From Globodera rostochiensis (taxonomy: Eukaryota; Nematoda; Chromadorea; Rhabditida; Heteroderidae): a DNA stretch of 64,000 nt. The position numbers were made by a program, and so were the translations under genes. The notes beneath the pieces were generated by a model. That model was not told where the DNA came from. It saw only the letters and a list, made by a program, of their open reading frames with translations, and did no database searches. Numbering within the stretch: position 1 is the first letter of the stretch; every line of letters starts with the position of its first letter. Shown here one piece after another: positions 47,401-59,275 of the stretch. The stretch lies in assembly GCA_018350325.1 (NCBI GenBank), contig JAEVLN010000021.1:1178001-1242000 (forward strand). The letters run 5' to 3'.

Positions 47401-50400
47401 AGTTACACACACCCACACATATATTTTTTGAAGAAATAGTGTGCTAAAAGAGAGAGTCAGATGGCGAGAGTAATTTGGACATCAACGCACCCCATCTAAA
47501 AATTGTTTTCGTTTAATTTCTTGAACATTATATTTTTTGAAGAAATAGTGTGCTAAAAAGAAAGAGTCAGACGGCGAGAGTAATTTGGACTCAACGCACC
47601 CCATCTAAAAATTGTTTTAGTTTAATTTCTTGAACATTTTATTTTTTGAAGAAATAGTGTGCTAAAAAGAGAGAGTCAGACGGCTAGAGTAATTTGGACA
47701 TCAACGCACCCCATCTAAAAATTGTTTTAGTTAAATTAACCAAAAAGCATGAAATATTGGCAATAAAACAAGTTAAACTTTTCTAGAAATATATGAAGAT
47801 GTGCCGATGCGACCGGATCATTAAATTTTGCCGATAGAATGCAATATTTTATGTATTGGTTTTTAGAATTTAAAAAAGCATAAGTGGTTTTTTCAGATTA
47901 ACTGAAACTATGTCCAGAACATTGATATCAATCCAATATCACGGCACTAAAGAGATTGATTAAAGTTCTAGCGGATGCAGAGAAAATGCATTTATATATG
48001 TCAAAAACGACATGAAATTCGAAGAATTGTTTGTTATCTTATGTTGGGGTGGTCGGATGTATACATAAATAAACTAATAGATTCCGCTTGTCGAGCTGAG
48101 TCTGAATCCGCAAAAATTTTAGGCCGGAAACCACATTGAAGAAAGTTACACACACCCACACATATATTTTTTGAAGAAATAGTGTGCTAAAAGAGAGAGT
48201 CAGATGGCGAGAGTAATTTGGACATCAACGCACCCCATCTAAAAATTGTTTTCGTTTAATTTCTTGAACATTATATTTTTTGAAGAAATAGTGTGCTAAA
48301 AAGAGAGAGTCAGACGGCGAGAGTAATTTGGACTCAACGCACCCCATCTAAAAATTGTTTTAGTTTAATTTCTTGAACATTTTATTTTTTGAAGAAATAG
48401 TGTGCTAAAAAGAGAGAGTCAGACGGCGAGAGTAAGTTGGACTCAACGCACCCCATCTAAAATTGTTTTAGTTTAATTAACCAAAAAGTATGAAATATTG
48501 GCAATAAAACAAGTTAAACTTTTCTAGAAATATAGAAGATGTGCCGATGAGACCGGATCATGAAATTCTGCCGATAGAATGCAATATTTTATGTATTGGT
48601 TTTTAGAATTTAAAAAAGCATAAGTGGTTTTTTCGGAATAACTGAAACTATGTCCAGAACATTGATATCAATCCAATATCACGGCACTAAAGAGATTGAT
48701 TAAAGTTCTAATATTTTTTAATAAATAGTGTGCTAGAAAGACAGAGTCAGGCGGCTAGAGTAATTTGGACATCAACGCACCCCATCTAAAATTGTTTAGT
48801 TTAATTTCTTGAACATTTTATTTTTTGAAGAAATAGTGTGCTAAAAAGAGAGAGTCAGACGGCGAGAGTAATTTGGACTCAACGCACCCCATCTAAAATT
48901 GTCTTAGTTTAATTTCTTGAACATTTTATTTTTTGAAGAAATAGTGTGTTAAAAGAGAGAATCAGACGGCGAGAGTAATTTGGACCAACGTACCCCATCT
49001 AAAAATTGTTTTAGTTAAAATAACCAAAAAGTATGAAATATTGGCAATAAAACAAGTTAAACTTTTCTAGAAATATATGAAGATGTGCCGATGAGACCGG
49101 ATCATGAAATTCTGCCGATAGAATGCAATATTTATGTATTGGTTTTTAGAATTTAAAAAAGCATAAGTGGTTTTTTCAGAATAACTGAAACTATGTCCAG
49201 AACATTGATATCAATCCAATATCACGGCACTAAAGAGATTGATTAAAGTTCTAGCGGATGCAGAGAAAAATGCATTTATATATGTCAAAAACGACATGAA
49301 ATTCGAAGAATTGTTTGTTATCCTATGTTGGGGTGGTCGGATGTATACATAAATAAACTAATAGATTCCGCTTGTCGAGCTGAGTCTGAATCCGCAAAAA
49401 TTTTAGGCCGGAAACCACATTGAAGAAAGTTACACACACCCACACATATATTTTTTGAAGAAATAGTTGCTAAAAGAGAGAGTCAGATGGCGAGAGTAAT
49501 TTGGACATCAACGCACCCCATCTAAAAATTGTTTTCGTTTAATTTCTTGAACATTATATTTTTTGAAGAAATAGTGTGCTAAAAAGAAAGAGTCAGACGG
49601 CGAGAGTAATTTGGACTCAACGCACCCCATCTAAAAATTGTTTTAGTTTAATTTCTTGAACATTTTATTTTTTGAAGAAATAGTGTGCTAAAAAGAGAGA
49701 GTCAGACGGCGAGAGTAATTTGGACCAACGTACCCCATCTAAAAATTGTTTTAGTTAAAATAACCAAAAAGTATGAAATATTGGCAATAAAACAAGTTAA
49801 ACTTTTCTAGAAATATATGAAGATGTGCCGATGAGACCGGATCATGAAATTCTGCCGATAGAATGCAATAATTTATGTATTGGTTTTTAGAATTTAAAAA
49901 AGCATAAGTGGGTTTTTCAGAATAACTGAAACTATGTCCAGAACATTGATATCAATCCAATATCACGGCACTAAAGAGATTGATTAAAGTTCTAATATTT
50001 TTTGAAGAAATAGTGTGCTAAAAAGAGAGAGTCAGACGGCGAGAGTAATTTGGACCAACGCACCCCATCTAAAAATTGTTTTCGTTTAATTTCTTGAACA
50101 TTATATTTTTTGAAGAAATAGTGTGCTAAAAAGAGAGAGTCAGACGGCGAGAGTAATTTGGACTCAACGCACCCCATCTAAAATTGTTTTAGTTTAATTT
50201 CTTGAACATTTTATTTTTTGAAGAAATAGTGTGCTAAAAAGAGAGAGTCAGACGGCGAGAGTAATTTGGACTCAACGCACCCCATCTAAAAATTGTTTTA
50301 GTTAAATTAACCAAAAAGTATGAAATATTGGCAATAAAACAAGTTAAACTTTTCTAGAAATATATGAAGATGTGCCGATGAGACCGGATCATTAAATTCT

Positions 50401-53400
50401 GCCGATAGAATGCAATATTTTATGTATTGGTTTTTAGAATTTAAAAAAGCATAAGTGGTTTTTTCAGAATAACTGAAACTATGTCCAGAACATTGATATC
50501 AATCCAATATCACGGCACTAAAGAGATTGATTAATGTTCTAGCGGATGCAGAGAAAAATGCATTTATATATGTCAAAAACGACATGAAATTCGAAGAATT
50601 GTTTGTTATCTTATGTTGGGGTGGTCGGATGTATACATAAATAAACTAATAGATTCCGCTTGTCGAGCTGAGTCTGAATCCGCAAAAATTTTAGGCCGGA
50701 AACCACATTGAAGAAAGTTACACACACCCACACATATATTTTTTGAAGAAATAGTGTGCTAAAAGAGAGAGTCAGATGGCGAGAGTAATTTGGACATCAA
50801 CGCACCCCATCTAAAAATTGTTTTCGTTTAATTTCTTGAACATTATATTTTTGAAGAAATAGTGTGCTAAAAAGAGAGAGTCAGACGGCGAGAGTAATTG
50901 GACTCAACGCACCCCATCTAAAAATTGTTTTAGTTTAATTTCTTGAACATTTTATTTTTTGAAGAAATAGTGTGCTAAAAGAGGAGAGTCAGACGGCGAG
51001 AGTAATTTGGACATCAACGCACCCCATCTAAAATTGTTTTAGTTAAATTAACCAAAAGTATGAAATATTGGCAATAAAACAAGTTAAACTTTTCTAGAAA
51101 TATATGAAGATGTGCCGATGCGACCGGATCATTAAATTCTGCCGATAGAATGCAATATTTTATGTATTGGTTTTTAGAATTTAAAAAAGCATAAGTGGTT
51201 TTTTCAGAATAACTGAAACTATGTCCAGAACATTGATATCAATCCAATATCACGGCACTAAAGAGATTGATTAAAGTTCTAGCGGATGCAGAGAAAAATG
51301 CATTTATATATGTCAAAAACGACATGAAATTCGAAGAATTGTTTGTTATCTTATGTTGGGGTGGTCGGATGTATACATAAATAAACTAATAGATTCCGCT
51401 TGTCGAGCTGAGTCTGAATCCGCAAAAATTTTAGGCCGGAAACCACATTGAAGAAAGTTACACACACCCACACATATATTTTTTGAAGAAATAGTGTGCT
51501 AAAAGAGAGAGTCAGATGGCGAGAGTAATTTGGACATCAACGCACCCCATCTAAAAATTGTTTTCGTTTAATTTCTTGAACATTATATTTTTTGAAGAAA
51601 TAGTGTGCTAAAAAGAGAGAGTCAGACGGCGAGAGTAATTTGGACTCAACGCACCCCATCTAAAAATTGTTTTAGTTTAATTTCTTGAACATTTATTTTT
51701 TGAAGAAATAGTGTGCTAAAAGAGAGAGTCAGACGGCTAGAGTAATTTGGACATCAACGCACCCCATCTAAAAATTGTTTTCGTTTAATTTCTTGAACAT
51801 TTATTTTGAAGAAATAGTGTGCTAAAAAGAGAGAGTCAGACGGCGAGAGTAATTTGGACTCAACGCACCCCATCTAAAAATTGTTTTAGTTAATTAACCA
51901 AAAAGTAGGAAATATTGGCAATAAAACAAGTTAAACTTTTCTAGAAATATATGAAGATGTGCCGATGAGACCGGATCATTAAATTCTGCCGATAGAATGC
52001 AATATTTTATGTATTGGTTTTTAGAATTTAAAAAAGCATAAGTGGTTTTTTCAGAATAACTGAAACTATGTCCAGAACATTGATATCAATCCAATATCAC
52101 GGCACTAAAGAGATTGATTAAAGTTCTAGCGGATGCAGAGAAAAATGCATTTATATATGTCAAAAACGACATGAAATTCGAAGAATTGTTTGTTATCTTA
52201 TGTTGGGGTGGTCGGATGTATACATAAATAAACTAATAGATTCCGCTTGTCGAGCTGAGTCTGAATCCGCAAAAATTTTAGGCCGGAAACCACATTGAAG
52301 AAAGTTACACACACCCACACATATATTTTTTGAAGAAATAGTGTGCTAAAAGAGAGAGTCAGATGGCGAGAGTAATTTGGACATCAACGCACCCCATCTA
52401 AAAATTGTTTTCGTTTAATTTCTTGAACATTATATTTTTTGAAGAAATAGTGTGCTAAAAAGAGAGAGTCAGACGGCGAGAGTAATTTGGACTCAACGCA
52501 CCCCATCTAAAAATTGTTTTAGTTTAATTTCTTGAACATTTTATTTTTTGAAGAAATAGTGTGCTAAAAAGAGAGAGTCAGACGGCTAGAGTAATTTGGA
52601 CATCAACGCACCCCATCTAAAAATTGTTTTCGTTTAATTTCATTTTTTTGAAGAAATAGTGTGCTAAAAAGAGAGAGTCAGACGGCGAGAGTAATTTGGA
52701 CTCAACGCACCCCATCTAAAAATTGTTTTAGTTTAATTAACCAAAAAGTAGGAAATATTGGCAATAAAACAAGTTAAACTTTTCTAGAAATATATGAAGA
52801 TGTGCCGATGAGACCGGATCATTAAATTCTGCCGATAGAATGCAATATTTTATGTATTGGTTTTTAGAATTTAAAAAAGCATAAGTGGTTTTTTCAGAAT
52901 AACTGAAACTATGTCCAGAACATTGATATCAATCCAATATCACGGCACTAAAGAGATTGATTAATGTTCTAGCGGATGCAGAGAAAAAAATTGTTTGTTA
53001 TCTTATGTTGGGGTGGTCGGATGTATGCATAAATAAACTAATAGATTCCACTTGTCGAGCTGAGCTGAACCGCGAAAATTTTAAGCCGGAAACCACAGTG
53101 AAGAAAGTTACACACACACACACATATATTTTTTGAAGAAATAGTGTGCTAAAAAGAGAGAGTCAGACGGCGAGAGTAATTTGGACTCAACGCACCCCAC
53201 ACACACACACACTATATTTTTTGAAGAAATAGTGTGCTAAAAAGAGAGAGTCAGACGGCGAGAGTAATTTGGACATCAGCGCACCCCATCTAAAATTGTT
53301 TTAGTTTAATTTCTTGAACATTTTATTTTTTGAAGAAATAGTGTGCTAAAAAGAGAGAGTCAGACGGCGAGAGTAATTTGGACTCAACGCACCCCATCTA

Positions 53401-54104
53401 AAATTGTTTTAGTTAAAATAACCAAAAAGTATGAAATATTGGCAATAAAACAAGTTAAACTTTTCTAGAAATATATGAAGATGTGCCGATGAGACCGGAT
53501 CATTAAATTCTGCCGATAGAATGCAATATTTTATGTATTGGTTTTTAGAATTTAAAAAAGCATAAGTGGTTTTTTCAGAATAACTGAAACTATGTCCAGA
53601 ACATTGATATCAATCCAATATCACGGCACTAAAGAGATTGATTAAAGTTCTAGCGGATGCAGAGAAAAATGCATTTATATATGTCCAAAACGACATGAAA
53701 TTCGAAGAATTGTTTGTTATCTTATGTTGGGGTGGTCGGATGTATACATAAATAAACTAATAGATTCCGCTTGTCGAGCTGAGTCTGAATCCGCAAAAAT
53801 TTTAGGCCGGAAACCACATTGAAGAAAGTTACACACACCCACCCATATATTTTTTGAAGAAATAGTGTGTTAAAAGAGAGAGTCAGATGGCGAGAGTAAT
53901 TTGGACATCAACGCACCCCATCTAAAAATTGTTTTCGTCTAATTTCTTGAACATTATATTTTTTGAAGAAATAGTGTGCTAAAAAGAGAGAGTCAGACGG
54001 CGAGAGTAATTTGGACTCAACGCACCCCATCTAAAAATTGTTTTAGTTTAATTTCTTGAACATTTTATTTTTTGAAGAAATAGTGTGCTAAAAAGAGAGA
54101 GTCA
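35454..54104 (+). repeat. Composite satellite array (A + nB), main block
   Basis: Two modules alternate. A (~440 bp) runs from TTAACCAAAAAG through TTGGCAATAAAACAAG to a CA-rich end (TTACACACACCCACACATAT). B (~109 bp) runs from ATTTTTTGAAGAAATAGTGT through CAACGCACCCCATC to TTTCTTGAACATT. Each A is followed by two to four B. Twenty-six A modules can be counted here by the AAAACAAGTTAAACTTTTCT landmark. Spacings cluster near 635-650, 735-745 and 835-865 bp, with some 540-bp units from a shortened A. B occurs in sub-types (GATGGCGAGA, GACGGCGAGA, GACGGCTAGA; GGACATCAAC versus GGACTCAACG) in a preferred order, that is, a higher-order repeat. Confidence 0.95.
54100..54104. repeat. Target site duplication, left
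   Basis: AGTCA directly before the 5' LTR, matching 59,523-59,527. Removing the element rejoins a normal B module (GAGAGTCA|GACGG). Confidence 0.9.
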
Positions 54105-54351
54105 TGTTGGGTGTGGGACACACACCACAAACGGTCTTTTCCCCCTCCTCCTTTGTGTGCCCATTTTCCCTTTCTCTATCACCCATGTCACCCCCTATCG
54201 ATTTATTCTGACCCGCCACTGACCATTCCCTCTACATATACCCGACGGTTTTCCCTCGTCGGGGCCTCTCTCGACATCATTCCTCATTCCCCAATTTGAC
54301 CCACATCCTTTTTCGTCCAATAAATAAATTGTGTAATCCCAATACACAACA
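54105..54351 (+). repeat. 5' LTR, 247 bp
   Basis: It starts TGTTGGGTGTGGGACACAC and ends CAATACACAACA, with 5-bp inverted ends TGTTG/CAACA. A TATA-like CATATA lies at about 54,235-54,240 and a polyA signal, AATAAATAAA, at about 54,319-54,328. If the start site is about 25-30 bp after the TATA, then U3 is about 160 bp, R about 75 bp and U5 very short. The 62-aa frame inside (from GTG at 54,111) is not a gene. Confidence 0.95.
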
Positions 54352-54946
54352 ACTGGCGCAGTCAGCAGAGGCAAATTTCATCCAAAATTTCACCTAAAGG
54401 CGTTCCTTGACCGCACTCAATCAATTCTGTTTCATTCAAAAGTGTTGAAACACAACAGTGCGACGCCCATCCACAGTTAAAATTTTGGTGTGCTCACTCA
54501 AAAGGCGACGTTCGAGCACGAAATCGGCTTTGTCGGCAATCCGAAAAGCTACTTCCACGGGCCCCTTATCTAACGCTAACAAAAGTTTGCAAATCCCCAT
54601 CTGTCTCTCCCCAAGGAAGTTTCTCAGTGGTCTCAAGCTGAGTAAAGCGAAAATCGGGTTCGACATTGCTGGTGTTCTGCTGAACGTATCGGTTCAGTCC
54701 GATTAACAGCCGAGTAGGTGGAACACAAGATTTGTGGCAACGGCGTTATCGAGCGATCGATTAAAGCCGAAATTGTGTGGAAACAGTCTCCCTTTCTCTG
54801 CTTACCCTCATATCATTCACCAGGGAAAGGAACTGCCAATCTCAAACACTTTCATTCATTGCCATTGAAAGCCAAAGTGTAACAACCCTTTCACTTTCAC
54901 ATTTCCACCACTCAACCCAAAATAAATTTCAAAACAAATCAATATA
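54352..54946 (+). promoter_or_regulatory. ATG-free 595-nt leader
   Basis: Between the 5' LTR and the Gag start no ATG occurs in any frame, and none is seen in the R-U5 part either, although about nine would be expected by chance. The first ATG is the Gag start, in the favourable context ATAATGG. This fits ribosome scanning from the cap. The plus frame at 54,458-54,706 begins with GTG and is not counted as a gene. The packaging signal is probably here but cannot be pointed to. Confidence 0.8.
54354..54371 (+). other. Primer binding site
   Basis: TGGCGCAGTCAGCAGAGG starts two bases after the LTR and begins with TGG, complementary to a tRNA CCA end. The body resembles the 3' end of eukaryotic tRNA-Ser (acceptor ...GACTGCG-type plus CCA). 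The tRNA identity is an inference and needs the host tRNA set. Confidence 0.7.
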
Positions 54947-57900
54947 ATGGCCGACCTCGTCCAACTTTTGCAACAATTGTTGACCACTCAGGCGGAACAA
55001 CAAAATCAATTTTCACAGGCACTGCAAGCCATGATCACGCCCGAAAAACAGAACGCAGAGCTGTTCTCCACCATCAACACCCAAGTCTCAGAGTTCACAT
55101 ACAACCCAGAGACGGACGAGACTTTTCGTACATGGTATGAACGCTATGGACCGTACATTGAAACTGATGGAAGTGCACTACCAGACACAATGAAAGTCAG
55201 GTTACTTATCGGTAAACTAGGGTCTCGGGAATATGTCCGCTTTTCTGAACAAATTCTCCCACAAAAACCTACGGACCTTACTTTCGCAGCCACTGTCCAA
55301 TCATTGGACACAATATTCTGTAGCACCAAATCATTGTTTGTGCGCAGATACGAAACATTCACCATGAAAAAGGCACCGTCACAGTCCCCGCTCGACTTTG
55401 CAACACAAGTCAGCGCAAGCTGCGAGAAATCAAAAATGGATCTAACCCGCGACGAAGTGAAGTCGCTCATCTTCACCACGGGACTGGGCGAAGAAGACAG
55501 AGATTTGCGTGAGCGCTGTCTGAAGTTGATGGAAGACGCTCGTCAGAAGGGCGCGGCAATCAAATTTTCGGCGCTTGTCGAAGAGTGCCGGACGGTCCTC
55601 ACTCTACGCTCATCAGCCTCCGCGCTTTCTCACCTGGCTGGGGGCTCTAATTCGGTCACCAATTCCATTTCAGTAAGGCCACAGCGCGTGAGCGAGCGAG
55701 TTGGCCGCCAACAGTTCAAATCACCAAACCGGTCGCGACACAGCAGTGTGAACCAGCACCACTCACCATCAACGCGTACACAGTCCGCCAACAAACACCA
55801 GGCGCCTCCGCCCTACCCATGTCGCTGGTGCAAAGCAATGCACTGGATGAGTGATTGCCCAAAACGCCCAAAGGGTCCAAGCTACAGACGCCCTGCCCAG
55901 CGCGGCTCTGAATGGCGTTCACCACACCGCACCCGAGACGGAAGCAACAAACGACTGGATTCGATGACAGTCCTGAGCATGGACAGCGACAACAAACAAT
56001 GGATTACGGTGAAGTGTGCAATAAATGGTAATATGGTTTCTCTAATGGTGGATACGGGATCCCGCCTCACCGTCATTCAAACTCAATTATGGGAGGAATT
56101 GGGAAGGCCACCCCTAAATGGGATCAAACGCAAAGGAAAATCATATTCCGGAGCAGAATTTGAAATTTCAGGCTCATTTCTTTGCAATGTGACGTACGCG
56201 GGCGTTACGCTGGAACTCGAATGTTTTGTCACCCCACAGGGCATTCTCAACCTTTTCGGTCTGCCGTGGATTCGCGCATTCGAACACGCCCTCCACTGGC
56301 CAATCGCGACCACGTTGCCCCACGCGGCCGTCTCTTCAATGGTCGCAGCAGCGCCTACCAACGCCGGGGATCTGACAAGTCATTTAAAAAGCGAATTTCC
56401 CCAAGTTTTCAGCGAGGGTTTGGGAAAGTGCACGAAGATGAAGGCGCACCTGCATCTGAAACCAGATGCCACCCCGGTTTTTTGCAGGCCCAGGCCGGTG
56501 CCCCATGGCGCACGTGACTCCGTGGACGCCGAACTGGATCGGTTGTTAAAAATCGGGGCCATCAAACAAATCGACTATAGTAAATGGGCCGCCCCTATCG
56601 TTGCAGTTAAGAAAAGGTCCGGCGACACGAGAGTGTGCATTGATTTTTCAACGGGACTCAACAACAACATCGAGCTGCATCGCCATCCCTTGCCCCTCCC
56701 CGCGGACATTTTCTATGGCATTCGCGGAACATCGGTGTTCAGCCAAATCGATTTTCGCGACGCCTATCTACAAGTGGAGCTGGACGACGAATCGAAAGCA
56801 CTGGTTGGTTTGAACACACACCGCGGCTTATTTCAATACCAACGTTTACCGTTTGGCATAAAGTCCGCCCCGTCCATTTTCCAGAAACTTATGGATGAGT
56901 TAGTTGCAGGCCTACAAGGCGTTTTCGTTTATTTGGACGATTTCGTGGTAGCATCAAACTCCGTCCACGAGCATTTCACGGCTCTGCACGAGCTTTTCAG
57001 GCGTCTGGACCAATGGGGCATGCGAGTCAAAATGTCCAAATGTCAATTTCTGTGCTCCAAGCTCAAATTCTTGGGCCATGTCATTTCAGCGGAAGGCATC
57101 CGCCCAGACCCGGCCCGTTCTGCAGCCATCCGGTTGATGCCGGCGCCATCTGACATTCAAACGCTCCGATCATTTCTGGGGGCAATAAACTACTATTCGC
57201 GTTTTGTCAAACAGATGCGCGAGATCAGGGCTCCGCTGGATGTACTCTTAAAGAAAGACGCCAAATGGGACTGGGGCTCGGAACAACAACAAGCATTTGA
57301 GAAAGCAAAACAGATCCTCCAATCGGATCTCATTCTCACACAATACGACCCGCACAAGCCGATCGTTGTGGCCGCCGACGCAAGTCGTTACGGTATCGGT
57401 GCGAGCATATCCCATACCCTTTCTGACGGAAGCGAAAAGGTAATAGAGTTTGCTTCGCGCGCGTTGAATACCGCCGAGCAGAACTATTCACAAATCGAAA
57501 AAGAAGCCCTTGCGCTCACTTTCGCAGTTCAGAAATTTCATCGAATGGTCTACGGCCGACCCTTCACATTGCTCACCGATCACAAGCCGCTCCTGTCAAT
57601 TTTTGGCTCCAAAAGCGGCATCCCCATCTACACAGCGTCAAGACTCCAAAGATGGGCCCTCATTTTGCTTAATTATGACTTCAAAATTCAATACATTTCA
57701 ACCAAAAATTTTGGGCAGGTTGATTCCTTATCCAGACTCATAGCGGTGCAAAAAGAAGCAGACGACGAAGAACGAGTGATCGCTTCCGCGGAAATCAACC
57801 CAAATTTAGGAAACGACACGGAAGAGCCGGACTTTGTCGCCTCCGCCGTGGACTACGTTTTCCACTCAAACATCGAACAACTTCCCATTTCAGCTTTGGA

Positions 57901-59266
57901 AGTTGCAGAGTTCACGCAACACGACGAACTCCTGCACCAAGTCTTCGACCACTGCCGTACGCGCTGGCCCAAGGAGGCCGCTTCGTCCTCACTCGCCGCA
58001 TACTTTGTTCACCGCGCGAAAATCACCGAAGTGCAGGGTTGTCTTCTGTTCGGCGACCGATTCATCATTCCGACGGCGTTGCGACGACGAATCCTCACTT
58101 CCCTGCACTTCACCCATCTAGGCGTGGTGCGGATGAAAAGCCTGGCACGCCAGTTCGTATATTGGCCCCGAATCGATACCGACATAGAAAGGTGGGTGCG
58201 AAATTGTCCCGACTGTGCGCTTTCAGCGAGAACGCCGCCGAAAGTCCCGCTTCGCCCATGGCCATCTGCAGGTGCAGTCTACGAGCGACTGCACATGGAC
58301 TTTGCTGGGCCATGCAACGACGGATTCAAGTATTTGGTGGTAGTGGACGCACACAGCAAATGGCCGGAAGTGATCAAGATGAACACCACTTCAGCGCCCC
58401 TCCTGATCACACAGCTCACGTGGCTCTTTTCGCGCTACGGATTTCCAAAAGAAATCGTTTCGGACAATGGTCCACCATTTCGATCACACGACTTTTCCCT
58501 CTTTTGCAGAAGTAGGGGTATTAAGCAGTCGTTTTCGCCGCCATTCCACCCGCAAAGCAACGGGCAAGCGGAAAGGTTCGTCGACATTCTCAAACGGCAG
58601 ATGCGCAAGTGCGCTCGAGACGACAAGGAGTGGTTGCAGAACTCCCTCCTGGCCTACCGCAGCACCCCGAGCGAAGTCCTGCATGGCAGGACACCCGCTG
58701 AACTTTTTTTAGGCAGGCCCATCCGCACAATCCTATCGTTGGTCAAGCCACTCCGCCCCGTCAAACATTGTGCAAACGATCAGCACCGCGAGCGCATGGC
58801 CAAGCAGTTCAACCTCCGACACAGCGCGTGTGAGCGACCGTTTCAGATTGGGGACCGCGTCATGTTCCTCTACTACCACAACAACAAGCGAACGTGGACG
58901 CCAGGCCAAATCATTGGGGGTTCAGGGGTCATTTGGCGTGTCAAAGCGCCCGGGTTAGATGTTGTCACCATCCGCCACGCAAATCAAATGCGTGCCAACC
59001 CCATTCACGACATCCCCATTGTTCCCGCAGAACCGAGGCTTCCAGATCAGACAAATGGAACAGATCAGGCCACTACCCCAACTCAGCCAACTCGTAGAGT
59101 CCGTTTTGCCGACGAACAACAGCCACAACCAAACGAGGCACAAACGGACGGAGAACAACCCATCCGACGCTCCGCACGGACCAGAACGCCAACACGGATT
59201 CTGAGCCCGGACGCGTCCAAATCCAAATACGACTTAGTCCCGATCAGACGAAACGATCAAACCTAG
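54947..59266 (+). CDS. gag-pol: Gag-Pol polyprotein, 1,439 aa, intact
   Basis: A single uninterrupted frame makes the capsid and all enzymes for reverse transcription and integration. Gag occupies about residues 1-310, with a zinc knuckle C292-x2-C295-x3-H299-x4-C304, one residue shorter than the usual CX2CX4HX4C. The aspartic protease has D369-T-G-S. Reverse transcriptase (about 500-690) has D602 in QIDFRDAYLQV and the YLDD box at 662-665. RNase H shows D811, E851/E853, D878 and D926. The integrase has an H1054-x2-H1057...C1087-x2-C1090 zinc site and catalytic D1118, D1173 and E1209, the last pair separated by 35 residues as in D,D35E enzymes. The C-terminal part has RHANQMR (1343-1349) and a Pro/Arg-rich tail. 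All catalytic residues are present, so it is probably active. How Gag is made in excess without a frameshift or stop is not visible. ATG at 54,947 is the first in the RNA. Confidence 0.97.
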   Translation: MADLVQLLQQLLTTQAEQQNQFSQALQAMITPEKQNAELFSTINTQVSEFTYNPETDETFRTWYERYGPYIETDGSALPDTMKVRLLIGKLGSREYVRFSEQILPQKPTDLTFAATVQSLDTIFCSTKSLFVRRYETFTMKKAPSQSPLDFATQVSASCEKSKMDLTRDEVKSLIFTTGLGEEDRDLRERCLKLMEDARQKGAAIKFSALVEECRTVLTLRSSASALSHLAGGSNSVTNSISVRPQRVSERVGRQQFKSPNRSRHSSVNQHHSPSTRTQSANKHQAPPPYPCRWCKAMHWMSDCPKRPKGPSYRRPAQRGSEWRSPHRTRDGSNKRLDSMTVLSMDSDNKQWITVKCAINGNMVSLMVDTGSRLTVIQTQLWEELGRPPLNGIKRKGKSYSGAEFEISGSFLCNVTYAGVTLELECFVTPQGILNLFGLPWIRAFEHALHWPIATTLPHAAVSSMVAAAPTNAGDLTSHLKSEFPQVFSEGLGKCTKMKAHLHLKPDATPVFCRPRPVPHGARDSVDAELDRLLKIGAIKQIDYSKWAAPIVAVKKRSGDTRVCIDFSTGLNNNIELHRHPLPLPADIFYGIRGTSVFSQIDFRDAYLQVELDDESKALVGLNTHRGLFQYQRLPFGIKSAPSIFQKLMDELVAGLQGVFVYLDDFVVASNSVHEHFTALHELFRRLDQWGMRVKMSKCQFLCSKLKFLGHVISAEGIRPDPARSAAIRLMPAPSDIQTLRSFLGAINYYSRFVKQMREIRAPLDVLLKKDAKWDWGSEQQQAFEKAKQILQSDLILTQYDPHKPIVVAADASRYGIGASISHTLSDGSEKVIEFASRALNTAEQNYSQIEKEALALTFAVQKFHRMVYGRPFTLLTDHKPLLSIFGSKSGIPIYTASRLQRWALILLNYDFKIQYISTKNFGQVDSLSRLIAVQKEADDEERVIASAEINPNLGNDTEEPDFVASAVDYVFHSNIEQLPISALEVAEFTQHDELLHQVFDHCRTRWPKEAASSSLAAYFVHRAKITEVQGCLLFGDRFIIPTALRRRILTSLHFTHLGVVRMKSLARQFVYWPRIDTDIERWVRNCPDCALSARTPPKVPLRPWPSAGAVYERLHMDFAGPCNDGFKYLVVVDAHSKWPEVIKMNTTSAPLLITQLTWLFSRYGFPKEIVSDNGPPFRSHDFSLFCRSRGIKQSFSPPFHPQSNGQAERFVDILKRQMRKCARDDKEWLQNSLLAYRSTPSEVLHGRTPAELFLGRPIRTILSLVKPLRPVKHCANDQHRERMAKQFNLRHSACERPFQIGDRVMFLYYHNNKRTWTPGQIIGGSGVIWRVKAPGLDVVTIRHANQMRANPIHDIPIVPAEPRLPDQTNGTDQATTPTQPTRRVRFADEQQPQPNEAQTDGEQPIRRSARTRTPTRILSPDASKSKYDLVPIRRNDQT

Positions 59267-59267
59267 T

Positions 59268-59275
59268 GGGGGAGG
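59268..59275 (+). other. Polypurine tract
   Basis: GGGGGAGG lies directly before the 3' LTR and one base after the Gag-Pol stop codon. It is the expected primer for plus-strand DNA synthesis. Confidence 0.85.

Noticed and set aside
35454..54104. Regular repeats taken as a CRISPR array
   Set aside because: The repeats are 109 and 440 bp, directly adjacent without unique spacers, in eukaryotic DNA. This is satellite.
54111..54299. 62-aa frame in each LTR
   Set aside because: It starts with GTG, lies wholly inside the LTR and is duplicated only because the LTR is.
54436..59204. Numerous other frames overlapping gag-pol in both directions
   Set aside because: They are shadows of the GC-rich 1,439-codon frame; none has a recognisable domain.
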